From NCBI GenBank assembly GCA_030426705.1, contig JAUHXW010000076.1, forward strand, positions 1 to 10,598: a DNA stretch of 10,598 bases. Reading direction: 5' to 3'. Positions 1-5,843 of this stretch are shown here, one piece after another (positions within the stretch are counted from its first letter, which is position 1; the number at the start of each line of letters is the position of its first letter). Source of the DNA: Gammaproteobacteria bacterium (lineage in GTDB: Bacteria > Pseudomonadota > Gammaproteobacteria > Xanthomonadales > Marinicellaceae). The position numbers were made by a program, and so were the translations under genes. The notes under the pieces are model-generated. The model had not been told where the DNA came from. It made no database searches and saw only the letters and a program-made list of their open reading frames with translations.

Positions 1-142
1 CACAACTGCAGCGATTACAGGACAGATTGCAGGTGCGTATTATGGGTTTGACAACATTCCAAAACATTGGGTAAAGAAGCTGAGCATGAAGCAAGATATA
101 ATTGAGTTGGCCTTACGGTTGATGCAACAAACAAACTGCTAA
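1..142 (+). CDS. ADP-ribosylglycohydrolase (DraG-like) family protein, C-terminal end only
   Basis: Partial gene: the frame is open from base 2 and runs 46 codons to a TAA at 140-142. The visible peptide begins TTAAITGQIAGAYYGFDNIP and continues through HWVKKL to a helix ending QQTNC. This matches the C-terminal end of ADP-ribosylglycohydrolases, where a metal-binding D-x-D-T/S motif is followed by A-x-x-G-x-x-A-G-A-x-x-G and then I-P-x-x-W. The window starts at or just after the DxD residues, so the metal ligands cannot be checked. Family members hydrolyse ADP-ribose from modified proteins or small molecules in the cytoplasm using two divalent metals. Substrate and full length are not visible. 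yjbQ follows 53 bp downstream on the same strand and could be co-transcribed. Confidence 0.8.
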   Translation, partial: TTAAITGQIAGAYYGFDNIPKHWVKKLSMKQDIIELALRLMQQTNC

Positions 143-145
143 AAG

Positions 146-169
146 CTCAACACTTAATAAGAAGTTGAG
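146..169 (+). other. weak hairpin after the ADP-ribosylglycohydrolase gene
   Basis: CTCAAC (146-151) can pair with GTTGAG (164-169), with an inner CTT/AAG pairing across a small bulge. No T-run follows, so this is at best a weak terminator or mRNA-end structure. It does not show that yjbQ is transcribed separately. Confidence 0.3.
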
Positions 170-195
170 TATTAATCTAATCTGACAAAATCCTT

Positions 196-609
196 ATGAA
201 ACAACACAACCTCACCATCAAAACACCCGGACGTGGTTATTATTTAATTACTGAACAGATTGAACAGGCCATCCGTGCTGACATCCGAGCGGTGGATGTC
301 GGTTTGTTACATGTTTTCTTAAGACATTCTTCGGCCAGCTTGACAATCAATGAAAATGCCGACCCAACAGTACGTGAAGACTTTAAAACTTTTGAAGAAA
401 CGTTGGTGCCACGGGATTACCCTTGGAAACACGATTACGAAGGTGACGATGATATGCCAGCACATGTCAAGTCATCGTTGATGGGTTGTCAATTGACCAT
501 TCCAGTCAGTCAGGGCAGATTGGCGCTGGGAACCTGGCAAGGGGTTTATCTTTGTGAACATCGCGACCGACCTCACAACAGGTCGCTTGTTTTGACACTG
601 GCAGAGTGA
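196..609 (+). CDS. yjbQ: YjbQ family protein (UPF0047, secondary thiamine-phosphate synthase)
   Basis: A 137-residue protein, the usual full length for the YjbQ/UPF0047 family (COG0432). Diagnostic blocks are all present: H-S-S-A-S-L-T-I-N-E-N-A-D-P at 44-57, H79 followed by EGDDDMPAH at 82-90, and IPVSQGRLALGTWQGVYL at 102-119 with E121-H-R after it. The conserved histidines around 44, 79 and 90 and the acidic stretch are thought to form the metal/active site. Family knowledge: overexpressed E. coli YjbQ can replace thiamine-phosphate synthase (ThiE), hence the name, but its physiological role is unsettled. It is a small cytoplasmic trimer in known structures. The start at 196 gives the standard N-terminus; no strong Shine-Dalgarno is visible. 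Its stop codon directly abuts the stop codon of the convergent gene at 610. A terminator-like hairpin lies inside its last codons. Confidence 0.93.
   Translation: MKQHNLTIKTPGRGYYLITEQIEQAIRADIRAVDVGLLHVFLRHSSASLTINENADPTVREDFKTFEETLVPRDYPWKHDYEGDDDMPAHVKSSLMGCQLTIPVSQGRLALGTWQGVYLCEHRDRPHNRSLVLTLAE
568..594 (+). other. terminator-like hairpin inside the 3' end of yjbQ
   Basis: CGACCT (568-573) pairs perfectly with AGGTCG (580-585) around a 6-nt loop, followed by CTTGTTTTG. An overlapping alternative stem is GCGACC (563-568) with GGTCGC (581-586). This has the shape of an intrinsic terminator in the plus direction but sits upstream of the yjbQ stop codon (607-609). Translating ribosomes would be expected to disrupt it. 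It may still serve as an mRNA-end stabilising stem, since the convergent gene leaves no intergenic room. Confidence 0.35.
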
Positions 610-1044
610 TTATTCTGGGATTGGGCTGATGTCCGGATAAACAAATTGACTTCTGGCCCGATCTGAAAACAACAGGTTATGGCTGTAATGACTGAGTAAA
701 ATATCTTTATTCAACAACGCTGGATAAGTTTTTATAAATTCATCAGCCGAATGAGTCTGTTCACTTTTTTTCATGAAGTACCAGACTGCCCGGATCCAGG
801 CATGAGTGATAGTTACATGGAATTTGTTGCCATCCACACCGTTAGCCAACAGATAGGACTTGAGGGTTTGACTCATTTTTTTGATACTGTTTTCCAAACC
901 TGCTTGTGCCAAATAACAATAAGCCAGTTTGACATGTGCTGCGTGATTGAATTCAGCCAGGTGAAAATTGTTGTTTTCAATAGCTGCAACAAACAATTCA
1001 TCATTGCGACTTAAATTGCAGGCTATTTTTGATTGAATTTTCAT
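610..1044 (-). CDS. conserved hypothetical protein (HxxHV motif, ~144 aa)
   Basis: 144 residues from the ATG at 1042-1044. The frame is open further upstream to 1155, but that extension would overlap the divergent patatin gene and has odd composition, so the internal ATG is chosen. The pattern is that of a small proteobacterial protein family I recall only as hypothetical: an N-terminal helix, then F-N-H-A-A-H-V-K-L-A-Y-x-Y-L, then K-F-H-V-T-I-T-H-A-W, then a P-A-L-L-N-K stretch, and a C-terminal S-D-R-A-R-S-x-F-V-Y-P-D-I-x-P-x-P. The two close histidines plus the later His-x-Thr pair could be a metal or catalytic site; that is inference. There is no signal peptide or membrane segment, so it is probably cytoplasmic and helical. 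It converges on yjbQ with no gap and is divergent from the patatin gene. Confidence 0.75.
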   Translation of the reverse strand: MKIQSKIACNLSRNDELFVAAIENNNFHLAEFNHAAHVKLAYCYLAQAGLENSIKKMSQTLKSYLLANGVDGNKFHVTITHAWIRAVWYFMKKSEQTHSADEFIKTYPALLNKDILLSHYSHNLLFSDRARSQFVYPDISPIPE

Positions 1045-1096
1045 GGTGTCTATTTTACATTGAGCGGCGATACAAGCATATAAATCACAACAACAA
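1045..1096 (+). promoter_or_regulatory. 52-bp divergent spacer with possible overlapping promoters
   Basis: For the plus strand, TTTACA (1054-1059) and TATAAA (1079-1084) resemble -35/-10 boxes, though the 19-bp spacing is long. A start site near 1091 would leave only about 5 nt before the patatin ATG. On the minus strand TAAAAT (complement of 1052-1057) is a possible -10 just ahead of the ATG at 1044. Neither gene has a clear Shine-Dalgarno, so leaderless transcripts are conceivable. These are matches by eye only. Confidence 0.3.
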
Positions 1097-2041
1097 ATGA
1101 CAAAAATCAAACCAAAAATTGGCCTGGCATTGGGCAGCGGATCAGCTCGAGGCATGTCTCACATCGGTGTGATCAGGGCACTTGAAGCCATCGGTGTTAA
1201 ACCCGATGTGGTTGCTGGCTGTTCGGTTGGCAGCATGGTTGGTGCCAGTTATGCAACATCCAACCTGAATAAACTTGAGGACTGGGCTCTGTCAATGACC
1301 GAATCCAAAATCAGAACATTCCTGAGTCTCAACTTCAACGCTTCAGGTTTTGTAAACGCCAGCAAGCTACAAAAATTATTTGAACATACCATTGGCCTTG
1401 AGTCCATGACCTTTGAAGAGATGGATATGCCTTTTGCGGCTGTTGCTACCAACCTTAGCAATGGCAGAGAGATATGGCTTAAGGACGGTTCGGTACATGA
1501 TGCTTTGTGGTCATCAATGGCCTTTCCCGGTCTGTTTCCTTGTGTCGCCATGGATGGTAAATGGCTGGTTGATGGCGGTTTAGTCAATCCGGTTCCAGTG
1601 TCTTTATGTCGCGCCTTGGGCGCAGACATTGTGATTGCGGTGAACCTGAATTCTGACATCATCAACAGTTACCAGGTTGTTGATGAACAAGATGAAATCA
1701 TTGAAGAGGAGCCAGATGAAGAAGACGGCTTTTGGAACAAAACCAAATATAACTTTCAAAAAGCCATAAAACTCATCAGCTCAGATGGCTCAACCGTAAA
1801 ATCCCCTAAAGGCATCGATGTCATTTCAAATTCAATCCACATCATGTCTTCACATTTAACTCGCAGTCGTCTGGCAGGTGATCCACCTGACGTGTTGTTG
1901 CAACCGCGCCTGAACAACGTGGGTTTATTACAACTATATAAAGCCAGGGATTGTATTGAAGAAGGCAAAGCCTGTGTAGAACGCATGCAGGACGAAATCA
2001 AATTTCGTCTGGATTTGGCTGCTGATAGTAAAAGCCAATGA
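1097..2041 (+). CDS. patatin-like phospholipase, RssA type
   Basis: 314 residues, close to E. coli RssA (about 300). The N-terminus has the oxyanion-hole motif GSGSARG at 13-19 followed by S-H-I-G-V. The nucleophile elbow is G41-C-S43-V-G45, with S43 the predicted catalytic serine. The dyad aspartate is D159 in D-G-G, followed by L-V-N-P-V-P. The Ser-Asp dyad is therefore intact and the enzyme is predicted to be an active lipid acyl hydrolase. The C-terminal part (S-S-H-L-T-R-S-R-L with a P-P-D-V-L-L-Q-P block near 263-270) also matches this subfamily. An acidic stretch at about 195-210 (D-E-Q-D-E-I-I-E-E-E-P-D-E-E-D) looks like a flexible surface insert. No signal peptide or membrane helix is visible, so it is probably cytoplasmic or inner-face peripheral. 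It is divergent from the gene at 610-1044 and converges on the DUF885 gene. No Shine-Dalgarno is visible before the start. Confidence 0.9.
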   Translation: MTKIKPKIGLALGSGSARGMSHIGVIRALEAIGVKPDVVAGCSVGSMVGASYATSNLNKLEDWALSMTESKIRTFLSLNFNASGFVNASKLQKLFEHTIGLESMTFEEMDMPFAAVATNLSNGREIWLKDGSVHDALWSSMAFPGLFPCVAMDGKWLVDGGLVNPVPVSLCRALGADIVIAVNLNSDIINSYQVVDEQDEIIEEEPDEEDGFWNKTKYNFQKAIKLISSDGSTVKSPKGIDVISNSIHIMSSHLTRSRLAGDPPDVLLQPRLNNVGLLQLYKARDCIEEGKACVERMQDEIKFRLDLAADSKSQ

Positions 2042-2066
2042 AGCAGACCTGAATTTGTCTGCTTCA
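2039..2066. terminator. hairpin between convergent patatin and DUF885 genes
   Basis: TGAAGCAGAC (2039-2048) pairs perfectly with GTCTGCTTCA (2057-2066): a 10-bp stem and 8-nt loop that begins in the patatin stop codon. The plus-strand tail TTGCTTTC is only partly T-rich. The minus-strand tail TTGGCTTTT is similar. It is most likely a shared, bidirectional terminator for the two convergent genes. Confidence 0.6.
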
Positions 2067-2080
2067 TTGCTTTCAAGAGG

Positions 2081-3970
2081 TTAAATCTGTGGCATTTTTT
2101 GTTTTTTGACCCAGGCATTCACCTTTTCTTCCAGCACTGCCATTGGAACAGCTCCACCCAGCAGAACCAAATCATGGAAAGCCTTAATATCAAACTGTTC
2201 ACCCAAAGCTTCCCGAGCCATTTGTCGTAACTCAAGAATTTTAAGCATGCCGAGTTTGTAACCCAAAGCTTGACCTGGCCAAACCATATAGCGTTCAATT
2301 TCAGCCACTACGTCAGACTCAACTGTCCCAGTAGATTTTGCCATGTATTTGATCGCTTCTTCACGAGTCCATTTTTTATGGTGCAATCCAGTATCGACCA
2401 CCAAACGAACCGCTCTGAACAGCTCCGCTTTTAAACGACCTAAGTCACCATAAGGGTCATCTTTATACATGCCCATTTCCTTGGCGACCACTTCTGAATA
2501 CAAGGCCCAACCTTCCACGTATGCATTATAGGGCGCAATACGTCTCACCATGGGCAGACTGTCCTGTGCCAAATTCAAAGCCACTTGCCAATGATGACCT
2601 GGATTGGCCTCATGGTAAGTCAATGTTTTTAAATCAAATTTAGGCACAGCCTTGATATCACGCAAGTTGATCCAGTAAATACCTGGCGCAGAACCATCAA
2701 TTTTGGGCGATGAATACATGCCACCGGGTGCAGAAGCCTCTCTGGCTTTGGGAAAAGCACGAACCTCTACTTCATAAGGTGGTTTGGTGGCAAATTGTTC
2801 TGGCATGCGTTGATTGATTTCTTCGATATAGCCATTCAAGTCTGCAATCACTTGCGCACGACCTGCTTCTGAGTCTTCATACAAGAACTGTGGATCATCA
2901 TTGATAGCTAACATACGTTCACCGACCGTACCTTCGGTGTGACCATTGGCCACCAAAATGGCATCCATTTCAGCGGTAATGCGTTCAACTTCAGACAATC
3001 CAACTTGATGAATTTCTTCTGGGCTCATGTCAGTATCACCCAACATTTTCACCGCATCTGCATAATAGGCTTCGCCATTGGGTTGTGCCCAAATACCTGA
3101 TTCCATGGTGGCTTTTTCCAACAACTGTTTTTGTGCATCTATAAACAGCCGGTAACCTGAATACACACCGTCTTCGATGTGTTGTTCCGCTTGTTGGTAA
3201 AACCTTTGCTTTTCAGTTTCATCAACACCATCCAAAGCGTTGACTTGTTTTTCAAAAGTGGTGTACAACGGATGTGCAGTTACTTCAGGCTCAATAAATG
3301 ATTCCAATCCAGCTATGGTTTTTTCAATAATTACCTTCGGTGGAATCCAGCCTTTACCGGTATCAGCCGATAATTTGGCCATAACACTTTGCAAGAAAGC
3401 ATCATAACCATCCAGTCGTTGTAAATACTCTTTGGCATCATCTACTGAATTGATTTTTTGATTGGCCACCATGTAATTGGGCACATCTATCAATGGGCCA
3501 TTGATTTGGTTCACAATAAAAGGCGAAAGTCCCATCCACAAATCGATGTAACCAATGTCAAAATCTTCATGACCAGCAAAGTAACGATTCAGATTCATCA
3601 TCACCTTTTTGTTATCTACGTCAGTGGGCTCAGTAACTTCAATGTTGGTCAATTGCTTATTGATTTCACGCAACTTATCACGCAATCTGGCTTCTGCTTG
3701 TGGTGAATAATCATCCAGTCGATGGTTGTATTTACCACCAGCCAACGACTCTTCCACACCCAAAACCGTGGCATAATGTGGCCTGGCATGAAACAGCACA
3801 CGGGCACTGGCATCAAAATTATCAATTATTGGTGGCACAGCTTTTTCAACTGTTTTCGTTTCAACAGGCTTGATTTCAGTTTCAACAGTTTGTACCGGCT
3901 CAGATTTATCCTGACAACCTGCCAATGCAACCAGCATAGCTAAACTTAACTTCAAAGGAATATTTTTCAT
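2081..3970 (-). CDS. DUF885 family lipoprotein, HExxPGHH metallopeptidase-like
   Basis: 629 residues, full length for DUF885 (Pfam PF05960) proteins. The N-terminus is a lipoprotein signal (MKNIPLKLSLAMLVALAGC) with the lipid-modified cysteine at 19 and Q20-D21 after it. Q at +2 suggests outer-membrane sorting. A low-complexity E/T/V/K linker (about 21-45) precedes the globular domain. The family signature is H453-E-A-N-P-G-H459-H460, a zincin-like HExxPGHH motif. It is followed by E486-G-W-A-L-Y-S-E and by R-L-V-V-D-T-G-L-H at 522-530, which would supply further ligands and active-site residues. The C-terminal P-G-Q-A-L-G-Y-K-L-G block (565-574) is also typical. It is thus predicted to be an envelope zinc peptidase; the substrate is unknown. 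It is transcribed alone and diverges from the surface-protein operon at 4227. No strong Shine-Dalgarno is visible. Confidence 0.9.
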   Translation of the reverse strand: MKNIPLKLSLAMLVALAGCQDKSEPVQTVETEIKPVETKTVEKAVPPIIDNFDASARVLFHARPHYATVLGVEESLAGGKYNHRLDDYSPQAEARLRDKLREINKQLTNIEVTEPTDVDNKKVMMNLNRYFAGHEDFDIGYIDLWMGLSPFIVNQINGPLIDVPNYMVANQKINSVDDAKEYLQRLDGYDAFLQSVMAKLSADTGKGWIPPKVIIEKTIAGLESFIEPEVTAHPLYTTFEKQVNALDGVDETEKQRFYQQAEQHIEDGVYSGYRLFIDAQKQLLEKATMESGIWAQPNGEAYYADAVKMLGDTDMSPEEIHQVGLSEVERITAEMDAILVANGHTEGTVGERMLAINDDPQFLYEDSEAGRAQVIADLNGYIEEINQRMPEQFATKPPYEVEVRAFPKAREASAPGGMYSSPKIDGSAPGIYWINLRDIKAVPKFDLKTLTYHEANPGHHWQVALNLAQDSLPMVRRIAPYNAYVEGWALYSEVVAKEMGMYKDDPYGDLGRLKAELFRAVRLVVDTGLHHKKWTREEAIKYMAKSTGTVESDVVAEIERYMVWPGQALGYKLGMLKILELRQMAREALGEQFDIKAFHDLVLLGGAVPMAVLEEKVNAWVKKQKMPQI

Positions 3971-4105
3971 GGGTGGTCTAATTTTTTAAAAGCCAACTAT
4001 CATACTGGTCAGATAAAATTTTTTCAGCAAAAAATCACATAATTAGACTGCCAGCGGCTCTAGAAAAAAACATATATTCTGCTTATTTATTATCGGAGTT
4101 ATAAT

Positions 4106-4135
4106 ATGAAAATATACAAGCTGTTTTATGTATAA
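4106..4135 (+). other. nine-codon reading frame (leader peptide or gene-start relic)
   Basis: ATG at 4106 is preceded by CGGAG (4094-4098) at 7-nt spacing, which is a reasonable ribosome site. It opens MKIYKLFYV followed by TAA at 4133-4135. The beginning resembles the start of a signal peptide. Reading a shifted frame from about 4123 gives a further hydrophobic stretch (V-L-C-I-T-N-L-I-A-L). This fits either a decayed gene start or a short upstream leader for the gene at 4227, or chance in AT-rich DNA. Confidence 0.2.
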
Positions 4136-4213
4136 CTAATCTCATTGCACTGACAAAGTACTTTAAGTGTTTAAAGTTGCTGTGATATATTATTGATAAT
4201 AATTCAATATTTC

Positions 4214-4220
4214 AGGGGGA
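4214..4220 (+). promoter_or_regulatory. strong Shine-Dalgarno for the repeat surface protein
   Basis: AGGGGGA sits 6 nt before the ATG at 4227. It is the best ribosome binding site in the window, where most other genes lack a clear one. It fixes the start and suggests efficient translation. Confidence 0.75.
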
Positions 4221-4226
4221 AACAAA

Positions 4227-5843
4227 ATGAATAAATTAGCATCTTATTGCTTGTTGGCATGCTCTTTTCAGGTTATGTCCAGTGAACTAACCATTCCTAA
4301 CACATTCACTCCGAACACGCCAGCAAGTGCTGCCGAGGTCAATGAGAATTTCAGTGCAATAGATTCAGCAGTTGATGACAATGATTCAAGATTAAGCAGC
4401 ATTGAATCCACAATCATTACTTTACAATCGACCATAATTTCACTGCAAAGCACTGTCAACACGCAACAATCTGATATCACACAATTAGAAAGTGATTTAT
4501 CTACCGCACAATCAGATATCTCGCAATTAGAATCCGATTTATCAACTGCTGAGTCAGAAATCAGTCAATTACAAAATGACTTGGTAACAGCTGAAGGCGC
4601 AATTGACCAGTTACAAACCAATCTTTCAAGTTTAGCCAGCAATTCAGTTTTATCCCTCGATGGTTATTTGAGCTTGGTCTCTTTCAACGGCTATGATACG
4701 GCAGAATTTTCAGGGGTCAATTTACAAGTTAATAATGGGACAGGAACAATTGGCGACACGATTAAGGGACTTGGAAACTTGATCGTTGGATACAACGAAG
4801 ATACAGGCAACACCTTATCTTACTGTGACAACAATCAATACTTCAGTGAGTTATCTTGTACTGATAATGGCGGCACTTGGAATTCTTATGTGCAAACTGG
4901 TTCGCATAACTTAATCATAGGTTCAAACCATTCTTACGAAGGTTTCGGTTCTATCATCTCCGGCTTAGGTAATGTCTCACAGTTCAATTTTTCAAGTTTA
5001 TTAGGTGGGTTCAACAATTTAGCAGGGCTTAATTACACCAGCCTCAGTGGAGGTAACAATAACCGAGCCACAGGAGCTTATAGCCAAGTCAGTGGCGGGG
5101 TGAGTAATTGGGCCCAAGGTGAGTCTTCAAGCATCACTGGTGGCTCCAGTAACTATACCACTGGGCCCACTTCAAGTATTACTGGTGGTTTTTCAAATAT
5201 AACTGATATGGCAGGTATAGACAGCAGTATCACCGGTGGTCATTCCAATTTTGCCTCCATGCCTTATACAAGTATATCAGGTGGGTTGAGTAATACTGCA
5301 TCAGCTAATTATGCCAGCATTTCAGGTGGCAATAATAATACGGCCAATGGAGAATACGCGACAGTGACTGGAGGACAGTTTAATTTTGCAACCGGGGTTC
5401 GATCCCATGTTTCAGCAGGACAATATAATTCTGCATCCGGTGAAGCATCCAGTGTTTCTGGTGGAGATTCTGGTGCAGCAACCATGCTGTCGTCAACAGT
5501 AAGTGGTGGTCGATTCAATGAAGCTAAAGGCAATTACAGCAGCGTTTCAGGTGGAGAGTTAAATGATGCTGTTGGAAATGCTTCATCAGTTGCAGCTGGC
5601 TTCAACAACACCAGTAACAGCATCTACTCCTCGGTCACTGGAGGAATACAGAATAATGCTGATGGACCCTATAGTTCAGTTACTGGAGGCTCAGTGAATG
5701 TCGCAATTGCTGGCTTCAGCTCTGTAACAGGTGGCACATCAAATGTAGCTATTGGCGACAACAGCAGCGTCAGTGGAGGTAATTCACGAACGGCTTCAGG
5801 CTCAGATGATTGGGTTGCGGGTTCACTGTTTGAGGACCAATGA
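4227..5843 (+). CDS. secreted coiled-coil and 15-residue beta-repeat surface protein
   Basis: 538 residues. A short signal peptide is likely (hydrophobic 4-18, cleavage near 18-19). An LLAC at 9-12 is a poor lipobox, so a lipoprotein is less likely. IPNTFTPNTPASAAEVNENF (23-42) is a short module that often precedes coiled coils in secreted bacterial fibre-like proteins. Residues 45-135 form a coiled coil, including three 14-residue (double-heptad) repeats starting at Q86, Q100 and Q114. Residues 140-233 are a neck/adaptor with G-L-G-N-L-I-V-G-Y and G-S-H-N-L-I-I-G blocks around a two-cysteine insert. Residues 234-520 are nineteen repeats of about 15 residues, consensus N-x-A-x-G-x-Y-S-S-V-S-G-G-x-x, resembling the left-handed beta-roll heads of trimeric adhesins (YadA/Hia type). 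The end is DDWVAGSLFEDQ; no YadA-type barrel anchor follows. Inference: a trimeric extracellular fibre or adhesin. Its last codons overlap the next gene. Confidence 0.8.
   Translation: MNKLASYCLLACSFQVMSSELTIPNTFTPNTPASAAEVNENFSAIDSAVDDNDSRLSSIESTIITLQSTIISLQSTVNTQQSDITQLESDLSTAQSDISQLESDLSTAESEISQLQNDLVTAEGAIDQLQTNLSSLASNSVLSLDGYLSLVSFNGYDTAEFSGVNLQVNNGTGTIGDTIKGLGNLIVGYNEDTGNTLSYCDNNQYFSELSCTDNGGTWNSYVQTGSHNLIIGSNHSYEGFGSIISGLGNVSQFNFSSLLGGFNNLAGLNYTSLSGGNNNRATGAYSQVSGGVSNWAQGESSSITGGSSNYTTGPTSSITGGFSNITDMAGIDSSITGGHSNFASMPYTSISGGLSNTASANYASISGGNNNTANGEYATVTGGQFNFATGVRSHVSAGQYNSASGEASSVSGGDSGAATMLSSTVSGGRFNEAKGNYSSVSGGELNDAVGNASSVAAGFNNTSNSIYSSVTGGIQNNADGPYSSVTGGSVNVAIAGFSSVTGGTSNVAIGDNSSVSGGNSRTASGSDDWVAGSLFEDQ
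4482..4607 (+). repeat. three 42-bp coding repeats of the coiled coil
   Basis: Codons 86-127 encode QLESDLSTAQSDIS, QLESDLSTAESEIS and QLQNDLVTAEGAID. Each is 14 residues, i.e. two heptads, with hydrophobic residues (L, L, I) at heptad-spaced positions. The first two copies differ at only two residues, consistent with recent in-frame duplication that lengthens the stalk. Confidence 0.75.
4926..5786 (+). repeat. nineteen tandem 45-bp coding repeats (beta-roll head)
   Basis: Codons 234-520 contain 19 units, 18 of 15 residues and one (324-340) of 17. Typical units are NTANGEYATVTGGQF, NEAKGNYSSVSGGEL and NNADGPYSSVTGGSV. The S-x-(V/I)-(S/T)-G-G core and the leading Asn are most conserved. Nucleotide identity between units is modest, so the array is old or under diversifying selection rather than freshly expanded. 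Confidence 0.85.

Larger units (their letters stand above)
3971..4226. promoter_or_regulatory. AT-rich divergent intergenic region
   Basis: 256 bp between the DUF885 lipoprotein and the repeat-protein operon. On the minus strand TATGAT (complement of 3999-4004) is a plausible -10 for the lipoprotein, without a good -35. On the plus strand there is a perfect TATAAT at 4100-4105 but no convincing -35 in front of it. Closer to the gene, an AT-rich stretch at 4184-4200 includes TATATT (4186-4191) and GATAAT (4195-4200). I cannot choose the true start site by eye. No hairpin terminator or RNA gene is evident. Confidence 0.4.

Noticed and set aside
751..1014. 87-codon plus-strand frame
   Set aside because: Antisense to the conserved HxxHV protein, with no recognisable features or ribosome site.
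1045..1155. Upstream extension of the minus-strand gene to a start at 1155
   Set aside because: It would overlap the patatin gene and its promoter, and the added 37 residues look like non-coding translation. The ATG at 1042-1044 gives a family-like N-terminus.
4227..4265. Lipoprotein signal in the fibre protein (LLAC at residues 9-12)
   Set aside because: The cysteine comes too early, after a very short hydrophobic region with another cysteine in it. An ordinary signal peptide ending near residue 18-19 fits better.
5309..5533. Pro-rich minus-strand frame across the fibre repeats
   Set aside because: It is the antisense of Gly/Ser repeat codons, which reads as Pro/Ala. It is a composition artefact.
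4926..5786. CRISPR array or non-coding tandem repeat
   Set aside because: The 45-bp periodicity is in-frame protein repeat with degenerate codons and no conserved repeat/spacer alternation.
4227..5843. Classical trimeric autotransporter adhesin (YadA-type)
   Set aside because: The beta-roll and coiled coil fit, but they are in the order stalk then head, and the C-terminal membrane barrel domain is missing. I kept only the general description.
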